5,804 nucleotides of DNA from Microbacteriaceae bacterium (GTDB lineage: Bacteria > Actinomycetota > Actinomycetes > Actinomycetales > Microbacteriaceae), in the NCBI GenBank assembly GCA_025463615.1, contig JAODAU010000016.1, positions 1 through 5,804 of the forward strand, written 5' to 3'. The notes beneath the pieces are model-generated. The model saw only the letters and a list, made by a program, of their open reading frames with translations, was not told the origin of the DNA and did not search any database. Within the stretch, counting starts at the first letter, position 1, and every line of letters begins with the position of its first letter. Shown here piece by piece: positions 1 through 5,171 of the stretch. Position numbers and translations under genes: made by a program.

Positions 1-460
1 GGATGCCGTCGACCTCGAAGATCTCGGGCTCGGTGATCTCCCCGGGCAGCACCCAGTCGCTCTCGCTCTGGCCGAAGGCGTCGTAGAGGTGGAGCTTGCG
101 GTAGATCGCCACAAGGGCGCCGTGCTGGTCGAGGGCGACGAGCGTGTTCGAGAGGCGGCCCGGGTCATCCGTGGTCTCGGTCATGCCGGCGACGATGTGG
201 ATGCCGAGCACCTTCGCGATCGCGGAGACTCCGGCCACGAACGGGCCGTTGAGCGGCTGCGCGGCGGCGACCGAGTGCGCGCCGAGCTGCGGCGTGAACG
301 ACGACGAGTATTCGGGGAACACGACGAGGCGCGCGCCCTTCTCCGCGGCCTCCGTGGCGAGATCCCGGATGCTCTCCAGGTTCGCCTCGAAATCCTCGCC
401 GGGCGCGAACTGCGCTACCGCGACGCCGACCTCCCCGCGCGACTCGCTGCCTGCCACCAT
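1..460 (-). CDS. Carbon-nitrogen hydrolase (nitrilase superfamily), N-terminal part, cut by window edge
   Basis: This is a cytoplasmic amidase/nitrilase-type hydrolase that should cleave a non-peptide C-N bond through a Glu-Lys-Cys triad. The 153 visible residues begin at an ATG (458-460) and run open to base 2. The segment AVAQFAPGEDFEANLESI (about 14-31) is the usual first strand and helix of the family. The catalytic glutamate is Glu50 in VVFPEYS, and the catalytic lysine is Lys122 in IYRKLHLYDAFG. The nucleophilic cysteine normally lies a few tens of residues further on and is therefore outside the window, so an intact active site cannot be confirmed. The gene starts 38 bases after the PCD/VOC gene stops, with only a weak AGG (470-472) in front, so it is probably expressed as the last visible member of the esterase operon. 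The family is certain. The substrate (omega-amide, carbamoyl compound, nitrile or other) is not determinable. Confidence 0.93.
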   Translation of the reverse strand, partial: MVAGSESRGEVGVAVAQFAPGEDFEANLESIRDLATEAAEKGARLVVFPEYSSSFTPQLGAHSVAAAQPLNGPFVAGVSAIAKVLGIHIVAGMTETTDDPGRLSNTLVALDQHGALVAIYRKLHLYDAFGQSESDWVLPGEITEPEIFEVDGI

Positions 461-498
461 GCGGCCCAGCCTATTGCCGGATCGGGCCTCGGTGCGGA

Positions 499-1149
499 TC
501 AGGCCTCGTCGTCGACGTCGCCCCACGCGGCGATGTCCACGCCGTGATTGTCGGGGGATGCCATGGTCCACCACTCGGGCACGTGCGAGTCGTTCGCCAG
601 TCGGCCGCCCGCGGCGATGACCGCGGCCACCTGCACCTCGGCCCGACCGTTCGGCACGGCGACATCGATGTGCGTGCGACCCCGGCCGGGCTCGCGGATC
701 TCGTCGAACCACAGCCGCGGCCCACGGCGCAGCGGGTCGGCCACGAATGACCCGACAGACTCGTAGCCGAGCGCGGCGACCCAGAAGTCGCGCGTGCTCA
801 CGCCATCCGCCTCCGCGACGGCGATCTGCATGGTGCAGAGCCGCGACGGATCGGGTTCGACGCCCAGCTCGAGAGCGATCGCGGAGACGCGGCGCGCGAG
901 GTCGGCATCCGCGGCGTCCAGCCGGCCCGTCGGCGTCGCCGCCGTGCGCACGACGACGGCCTCGGGGCGCAGGTCGATGTCCGGTTCGCGGCCGACATCG
1001 TCGGTCTGCTCGGCGATGCGGCGCACGAACTCCACTCCGAGGGCGAACGAGCCGGTCGGGAACACGGTCTGGGCGCCGCCGTAGAGCACGTGCCATCCCT
1101 CGGTGCCCGGCGCATCGTGGAACTGCTTCGCGCTGATGTATTCGGTCAT
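499..1149 (-). CDS. Two-domain protein: degenerate pterin-carbinolamine-dehydratase-like domain plus VOC (glyoxalase-like) domain
   Basis: The protein has 216 residues with an ATG start and a good Shine-Dalgarno (GAGGAG, 5 bases upstream). Residues about 1-100 follow the 4a-hydroxytetrahydrobiopterin dehydratase (PCD) pattern: Trp19, Phe30, the helix GVEFVRRIAEQ (38-48), a 'P-D-I' stretch at 56-58, a V-V-V-R-T strand (65-69) and the terminal D..LA motif (81-85). The PCD catalytic His-His-Pro is replaced by Arg-Glu-Pro (54-56), so dehydratase activity is doubtful. Residues about 104-210 are a VOC-superfamily half: DFWVAALGYE (121-130), THIDVAVP (159-166) and a C-terminal WWTMASPDNHGVDIAAW (193-209), the usual 'Asp-Pro-Glu-Gly-Asn-Glu-hydrophobic' ending of glyoxalase-like proteins. 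Actinobacterial proteins with this pairing are often annotated simply as VOC family or as 4a-hydroxytetrahydrobiopterin dehydratase. The gene lies 49 bases after the transporter and 38 bases before the C-N hydrolase. Its biochemical role is unknown; a lyase, a dioxygenase or a ligand-binding role are all possible. Confidence 0.87.
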   Translation of the reverse strand: MTEYISAKQFHDAPGTEGWHVLYGGAQTVFPTGSFALGVEFVRRIAEQTDDVGREPDIDLRPEAVVVRTAATPTGRLDAADADLARRVSAIALELGVEPDPSRLCTMQIAVAEADGVSTRDFWVAALGYESVGSFVADPLRRGPRLWFDEIREPGRGRTHIDVAVPNGRAEVQVAAVIAAGGRLANDSHVPEWWTMASPDNHGVDIAAWGDVDDEA

Positions 1150-1154
1150 GGGTA

Positions 1155-1161
1155 CTCCTCA
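1155..1161 (-). promoter_or_regulatory. Ribosome binding site of the PCD/VOC gene
   Basis: The minus strand reads TGAGGAG, 5 bases before the ATG at 1149. It matches the anti-Shine-Dalgarno well and fixes this start. It lies in the 49-base gap after the transporter stop (1199). In that gap I see a short GTGG-CGC-CCAC stem without a T tract, so no terminator can be claimed and read-through from the transporter is likely. Confidence 0.75.
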
Positions 1162-1198
1162 CGGACGCCGACTCTGGTGGCGCCCACTGTACCCACGG

Positions 1199-2443
1199 CT
1201 ACCGAACGCTCCTGATCGGCAGCACGGCGACCGCCGCGAGCAGCGCCATCACCGCCGCGAAGCCGTAGAGCACGGGGTACCCGGCGATGCTGATGACGAT
1301 GCTCGCGACGAGCGGCGCGACGACCTGGCCGCCCGCCTGCGCGATGTTGAGCACGCCGAGGTCCTTGCCGGCGTCGGCCGAGTTGGGCAGCACCTGCGTC
1401 ATCAGCGCCTGGTCGACGGCGAGGTAGATGCCGATCCCGAGGCCGCCGATCGCCACCGAGATGAGGGCGCCGGGCACGGTGGGCGAGAGGATCGGCACCA
1501 CGGCGCTGGCCGCCACGATCACCGACGCGACGATCACGAACGGCTTGCGCCGGCCGATCCGGTCGGAGAGCAGGCCGGACGGCACGAGCGCCACGATGAT
1601 GCCGACCGCGAGGATCGCCGTCGTCACCGGGAACAGCGCGTTCGCCCTCGCCAGCCCGAGCCCGATGTAGTCGTCGAGGATGTAGAGCTGGAACGACACG
1701 ATCGACCAGTAGCCCACGATCAGCACCAGCCGCGCGAAGAACGCCCAGAAGAAGTCCGGATGCTTGCGCGGGTTGACGAAGAAGCCCTTCAGCGTGGCCG
1801 CCCACGGCACGCGCTGGTCGGGCACGCCCGTCTCGTCGAGCTTCCGGTCGCGCAGCGCGATCGCCGAGGGGATGCCGCCCAGCAGCACCAGGCCCGCGAA
1901 CACGATGAACCCCACGGCCAGCGTGGAGACGAACTGCGATGCGACGATCACGCCGACGAGGCCGCCCACGAAGATGCCGAGCGAGCCCAGCGCCGAGAAG
2001 ACGCCCCGCCGCGCAACCGGCGTGCGGTCGGGAACGATCGCGCTGATCGGTCCCGTGATCATGCTGTAGAACAGTGACACCAGGGCCGCGAACACGATGA
2101 TGAGCACCACCGACCCGACGGTCGCGAGGCCGAGGCAGGTGACCGCGAGCCCGACGATCCCACCGAGGATCCAGGGCACGCGCCGCCCGAGCCGCGAGCG
2201 CGTGCGGTCGGAGAGCATGCCCCACAGAGGCTGCGTGACGACCGCCACCACGGCCGCGACGGCCCCGGCGACGCCCAGGACGGCGACCTTGCCGTCCGGG
2301 TCGAGTCGCGCGATGAGGTTCGGCACCAGCGAGTTCGCGACGCCGCCGTTCGCGATGTTGACGAACAGCTGCACCCCGAAGAAGGCGGTCATCACGCCGC
2401 CGAGGCCCTTCGTGCGCTGGGCGACCCGCGTCGCCGCGGTCAT
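1199..2443 (-). CDS. MFS transporter, 12 predicted membrane helices
   Basis: The protein has 414 residues and is an inner-membrane secondary transporter of the major facilitator superfamily. The first half carries motif A as GMLSDRTRSRLGRR (75-88), between helices 2 and 3. The second half repeats it as GLLSDRIGRR (290-299), between helices 8 and 9, which gives the expected internal two-fold layout. Strongly hydrophobic stretches lie on both sides, separated by a charged central loop at about 198-230. The segments VPDRTPVARRG (137-147) and AGKDLGVLNIAQAGGQ (358-373) resemble sugar-type (GPH/SLC45-like) MFS proteins, but the solute is not identifiable. The start was chosen at ATG 2441-2443 because it overlaps the esterase stop (ATGA) and has GGGAGGG 6 bases upstream. 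An in-frame start at 2551 exists, but its 36 extra residues read as shadow sequence of the esterase. Co-translation with the esterase suggests that the transporter imports the esterase substrate or exports its product. Confidence 0.95.
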   Translation of the reverse strand: MTAATRVAQRTKGLGGVMTAFFGVQLFVNIANGGVANSLVPNLIARLDPDGKVAVLGVAGAVAAVVAVVTQPLWGMLSDRTRSRLGRRVPWILGGIVGLAVTCLGLATVGSVVLIIVFAALVSLFYSMITGPISAIVPDRTPVARRGVFSALGSLGIFVGGLVGVIVASQFVSTLAVGFIVFAGLVLLGGIPSAIALRDRKLDETGVPDQRVPWAATLKGFFVNPRKHPDFFWAFFARLVLIVGYWSIVSFQLYILDDYIGLGLARANALFPVTTAILAVGIIVALVPSGLLSDRIGRRKPFVIVASVIVAASAVVPILSPTVPGALISVAIGGLGIGIYLAVDQALMTQVLPNSADAGKDLGVLNIAQAGGQVVAPLVASIVISIAGYPVLYGFAAVMALLAAVAVLPIRSVR

Positions 2444-2456
2444 CGCCGGCCCTCCC
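2440..2456 (-). promoter_or_regulatory. ATGA stop/start overlap with ribosome binding site (esterase to transporter)
   Basis: The esterase TGA (2440-2442) and the transporter ATG (2441-2443) share bases as ATGA. GGGAGGG (2450-2456), inside the last esterase codons, is placed 6 bases before the ATG. This is a classic translational-coupling arrangement and decides the transporter start. Confidence 0.85.
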
Positions 2457-3924
2457 AGGCCGTGCGCTCCGTGACGGCCGGGTCGCTCTCGAGCGAGGTG
2501 ACCGTGTCGAAGACCATGGTCTGGCGGTCCGCGGTCGTGTAGGCGGGCCATCCGGGGTCCCCCGTGCGGGCGTAGTTCGCAAACGCGTCGTGCATGCGGG
2601 TGGCGAGCTCCTGCGGGGCGTCCGCGCCGAGGAGCTCCTCGCCGGCCGGGCCGACGGCGCGCATGGCCGCGAGGTCGTCACGCATGAAGGGCACCTCGAG
2701 CGCATGGTTGGCGCCGAGCCGCGGCGGGAACGACGGGCTCTCCCAGCGGAACTCGTAGAGGTGCGAGGGCGCGGTGCGTGCCTCGACGAGCTGGATCGTC
2801 GGGATGCGGAACGCCCAGTCGGTCCAGGCGGCCTCGACGAGCTCGACCGGGGAGTCGAGGTGGCGCGGGCCCTCCCGGTATGACTTCTGGATCGCGGCAT
2901 CCGCACCGAGCAGCGCCAGCATCTGCTGGCCGAGCTCCTCCGGGATGCCGGCCAGCAGGCCGAGGGCGGCGAGGAAGCCGCTCGCCTCGTTGCGCATCGT
3001 GCCGGTCATCAGTGGCACGGTGGATGCCGGCGCCGCCTCGAGCGGGGACTGCGGCATGGTCGCCGTGCCGTGCACCGCGCGGAACGGGCTCACCATGAAC
3101 GAGTCGGGGCCCCAGCGGCTGAAGTCCACGAACTCGAACTCCATCGGGATGATCTCGGCGATCGTGCGCTCGAGCGGAACGGCGGCGAATGCCTCCCGCG
3201 TCGGCTCGACGCCCAGGCGCTCGGCGAGCCGGGCCGTGACACGCAGCGCCTCCGCCGGCGTCGCGGAGCCGACCGGTGACCCGCTCATGGCGATGGCCCG
3301 CGCGAACAGCCCGCGCGACGCGGGCAGCGCGAGCAGGTCCATCACGGCGACCGCGCCGCCCGACTGGCCGAAGATCGTGACCTGCGCCGGGTCTCCCCCG
3401 AACGCCGCGATGTTGCGCTGCACCCACTCGAGCGCCGCCAGCTGGTCGAGCAGGCCGAGGTTCTCGATGCCGTCGTCGAAGAAGGTGAAGCCGTCGATTC
3501 CGAGGCGGTAGTTGAGGCCGACGTGCACGATCCCGTCGCGGGCGAACGTGTAGCCGTCGTGCGCGGGCGCCGAGCCGGTGCCGGTGATGAAGCCGCCGCC
3601 GTGGATCCAGACCATGACGGGCAGGCCGGATGCCGCGGGGTCGGGGGTCCAGACATCCACCGTCAGGCTGTCCTCGCCCTGGCGCAGCGGGTTGAAGTAC
3701 GCGTCGAACGGGTCGCCGTCGAAGCGGCCCTGCGGCATGCCGACGCCGAACTCCGAGGTGTCGCGGATGCCGTCCCACCTCGCCGGGGCGACCGGCGGCC
3801 GCAGGCGGTGGGACCCGAACGGCGCCGCCGCGAACGGGATGCCACGGAACCGGACGGCTCCCCGATCCTCGACGCCGGCGACCGCCCCGCCCTCGGTCTG
3901 AACTACTGGACCTGTCTGCACCAC
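2440..3924 (-). CDS. Type-B carboxylesterase, cytoplasmic
   Basis: The enzyme has 494 residues, a normal length for bacterial type-B carboxylesterases, and hydrolyses carboxylic esters with an alpha/beta-hydrolase fold. Visible landmarks are the N-terminal GIPFAAAPFGSHRLRPP (28-44), the family signature EDSLTVDVW (84-92; the usual EDCL Cys is Ser here), the oxyanion-hole HGGGF (108-112), and the nucleophile elbow GQSGG (186-190) with Ser188 in place of the commoner GESAG. The acid is probably Glu313 in RNEASGF, and the histidine is probably His407 in GANHALEVPF. The triad therefore appears complete. There is no signal peptide, so it acts inside the cell on imported substrate. The start is GTG 3922-3924, fixed by AAGGAGG 6 bases upstream; no competing start has a comparable ribosome site. 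It is the first gene of the apparent operon with the transporter, the PCD/VOC protein and the C-N hydrolase. Names such as para-nitrobenzyl esterase would be generic; the natural ester is unknown. Confidence 0.96.
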   Translation of the reverse strand: MVQTGPVVQTEGGAVAGVEDRGAVRFRGIPFAAAPFGSHRLRPPVAPARWDGIRDTSEFGVGMPQGRFDGDPFDAYFNPLRQGEDSLTVDVWTPDPAASGLPVMVWIHGGGFITGTGSAPAHDGYTFARDGIVHVGLNYRLGIDGFTFFDDGIENLGLLDQLAALEWVQRNIAAFGGDPAQVTIFGQSGGAVAVMDLLALPASRGLFARAIAMSGSPVGSATPAEALRVTARLAERLGVEPTREAFAAVPLERTIAEIIPMEFEFVDFSRWGPDSFMVSPFRAVHGTATMPQSPLEAAPASTVPLMTGTMRNEASGFLAALGLLAGIPEELGQQMLALLGADAAIQKSYREGPRHLDSPVELVEAAWTDWAFRIPTIQLVEARTAPSHLYEFRWESPSFPPRLGANHALEVPFMRDDLAAMRAVGPAGEELLGADAPQELATRMHDAFANYARTGDPGWPAYTTADRQTMVFDTVTSLESDPAVTERTAWEGRR

Positions 3925-3930
3925 GATGTG

Positions 3931-3937
3931 CCTCCTT
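3931..3937 (-). promoter_or_regulatory. Consensus ribosome binding site AAGGAGG of the esterase
   Basis: AAGGAGG on the minus strand lies 6 bases before the GTG at 3924. It is a perfect Shine-Dalgarno and the strongest in the window, consistent with the first gene of a transcript, and it justifies the non-ATG start. Confidence 0.88.
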
Positions 3938-3945
3938 GATTGCCG

Positions 3946-3953
3946 ATTAACTT
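3946..3953 (-). repeat. Direct repeat copy 2, AAGTTAAT (candidate operator half-site)
   Basis: The minus strand reads AAGTTAAT, 8 of 8 identical to the copy at 4010-4017, with further partial agreement on the downstream side (CGGC versus AGCC). It lies just upstream of the esterase ribosome site. The spacing between copies is exactly 64 bases, about six helical turns. The operator role is an inference. Confidence 0.45.
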
Positions 3954-4009
3954 AGCACGGAGAATCTGCTTTAGCTATGGCATCCAACGGAGCAGCTTCG
4001 ATATTGGCT

Positions 4010-4017
4010 ATTAACTT
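4010..4017 (-). repeat. Direct repeat copy 1, AAGTTAAT, overlapping the TetR stop codon
   Basis: The minus strand reads AAGTTAAT, and its TTAA includes the TAA stop (4011-4013) of the tandem-TetR gene. The same orientation as copy 2 makes this a direct repeat, not an inverted one. Part of the similarity could be chance, because the sequence is also constrained by the last codons of the gene. Confidence 0.42.
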
Positions 4018-5168
4018 CTCATCATGGCGAGCATGAGGCGCACGCTGTCGTCGCTCGACAGCACCCGTCGCTCGCGCGCCTCCAGGGCGCGGTCGTCCAC
4101 CACGGCGAGGGCCGCGCGCACGCGCACCCGCGCCTCCTCGGTGGAGAGCGCCGGTGCGGCCGCCGAGCACAGCGCGAGCCACTCGTCGAGGTACTCGTCG
4201 ACCATCCTGGTGACCTCGGCGCCCTGCTCCGGCGGCAGGGTCGGCAGCTCGTCGGCGAGGCTGCCCGTCCACGACGGATGCTGCGCGCTGAGCTCCAGCG
4301 ACGCCGTCACGGCGAGGCCGAGCGCCTCCTCCGCGGACGTCGCCTGCGCGGACGCCTGCTGCAGCGTCGCGGTCAGCCAGCTCGCTGCGCGCCGGGCGAC
4401 CGCGGCGAACAGGTCGGCCTTGCCCGCGAACTCGGCGTAGACGCTGGGCGCGCTCACCCCCGCGAGGGCCGCGATCTCCTCCATCGTGACCGCGTGGTAC
4501 CCGCCGCGCTGCGCGATGAGCAGCGCGCCCGCGTCGAGCAGCGCCGAGCGGCGGGTTGCCCACGGCCGGTGCGCCGCGACCTCCGCAGCGACCGCCAGCT
4601 CGACCAGCGCGTCGGCGGGAGCGAACGTGGCGACCGCGGTGATCGCGCGCTCGAGCTGCCCGGCCTGCTCGGCCTGCGCGAGGGGCGAGACATAGAAGCC
4701 GGTGCTGGATGCCGCCGCGAGCGCCGCCCGTGCCAGCAGCGCCGCGAGCTGCGGCGGCGCGTACTCCTCGAACAGGGCGCCCAGCCGGTCGGCCGCGGCG
4801 ACGAGCCGCTGCTGGATGACGCCCTGCGGGTCGACGAGCCGACGCCGGCGATCCGTGTTCCAGAGCAGGCCGACGGTCGGGTACTCGACGGCGATGCGGG
4901 CCAGGCCGGCGATGACGGTGTCGGCCGACGTGGCCTCCGCGAGGCATCCCTCCAGCTGTCGCAGGTTGACCTCGAGCACGGCCGTGTACAGGTCGTCCTT
5001 GCTGCGGAAGTGCCGGTAGAGGGCGGGCGCGGTGACGCCGAGGTCGCCGGCGATGTCCTCGAGGCTCGTGCCCGCGTATCCGCCCTGGGAGAAGCGCGCG
5101 CCGGCCGCCGCGAGAATCGATTCCCGCCGATCCTTGGGCCTCGTGCGCACCGCATCCGTCACGAGCAC
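4011..5168 (-). CDS. Transcriptional regulator with two tandem TetR DNA-binding units
   Basis: The protein has 385 residues, about twice the normal TetR length of 190-220. Unit 1 has its N-terminal helices at RRESILAAAGARF (14-26) and its helix-turn-helix at about 36-54: LEDIAGDLGVTAPALYRHF, followed by SKDDLY (56-61). Unit 2 repeats the plan with RRSALLDAGALLIAQRGGY (206-224) and a helix-turn-helix at about 229-247: MEEIAALAGVSAPSVYAEF, then GKADLF (249-254). Each is followed by a helical stretch of ligand-domain size (about 65-195 and 257-385). The two helix-turn-helix regions share about 14 of 30 aligned residues, so they are related but diverged; this is not a recent duplication. The start at GTG 5166-5168 is three bases after the citrate synthase stop. 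A second in-frame GTG at 5160-5162 is equally possible, and neither has a clear Shine-Dalgarno, so translational coupling is likely. It probably represses the esterase operon downstream and perhaps itself. The ligand is unknown. Confidence 0.92.
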   Translation of the reverse strand: MLVTDAVRTRPKDRRESILAAAGARFSQGGYAGTSLEDIAGDLGVTAPALYRHFRSKDDLYTAVLEVNLRQLEGCLAEATSADTVIAGLARIAVEYPTVGLLWNTDRRRRLVDPQGVIQQRLVAAADRLGALFEEYAPPQLAALLARAALAAASSTGFYVSPLAQAEQAGQLERAITAVATFAPADALVELAVAAEVAAHRPWATRRSALLDAGALLIAQRGGYHAVTMEEIAALAGVSAPSVYAEFAGKADLFAAVARRAASWLTATLQQASAQATSAEEALGLAVTASLELSAQHPSWTGSLADELPTLPPEQGAEVTRMVDEYLDEWLALCSAAAPALSTEEARVRVRAALAVVDDRALEARERRVLSSDDSVRLMLAMMRS

Positions 5169-5171
5169 AGC

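Larger units (their letters stand above)
3925..4010 (-). promoter_or_regulatory. Low-GC intergenic gap, candidate promoter/operator region of the esterase operon
   Basis: These 86 bases lie between the stop of the tandem-TetR gene and the esterase GTG. By count 41 of 86 are G or C (about 48%), far below the flanking genes, which is typical of a regulatory gap. It contains one complete copy of an AAGTTAAT repeat, and the second copy straddles its upstream border. I tried to fit -35/-10 pairs with 16-18 base spacing on the minus strand and found none convincing: TTGGAT at 3982-3987 has no good partner. There is no clear terminator hairpin with a T tract for the regulator; the only inverted pair seen is a 5-base CTGCT/AGCAG. 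The function as promoter/operator is inferred from position and composition. Confidence 0.55.

Noticed and set aside
1150..1198. Possible hairpin GTGG-CGC-CCAC between the transporter and the PCD/VOC gene
   Set aside because: A four-base stem in high-GC DNA without a T tract is expected by chance.
1103..2077. 324-codon open frame on the plus strand antisense to the transporter
   Set aside because: It is rich in Arg, His, Asp and Glu with low complexity, as expected for the opposite strand of a membrane-protein gene. It has no motif and no ribosome site.
2444..2551. Longer N-terminus for the MFS transporter (start at 2551)
   Set aside because: The 36 extra residues lie wholly inside the esterase and lack membrane character. 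The ATG at 2443 has a good ribosome site and the ATGA overlap.
1146..2906. 586-codon open frame on the minus strand overlapping the transporter and esterase
   Set aside because: Its translation is dominated by Arg, Ala, Pro and Gly with no recognisable motif. It is a high-GC shadow of the transporter and esterase, whose own frames show clear family motifs.
2774..3511. 245-codon open frame on the plus strand antisense to the esterase
   Set aside because: It is Ser/Ala/Arg-rich with no family motif and no ribosome site. The esterase catalytic motifs on the other strand explain the sequence.
3958..3999. Possible rho-independent terminator after the regulator gene (CTGCT/AGCAG inverted pair)
   Set aside because: The stem is only 5 bases with a loop of about 20 bases and no T tract, so it is not credible as a terminator.
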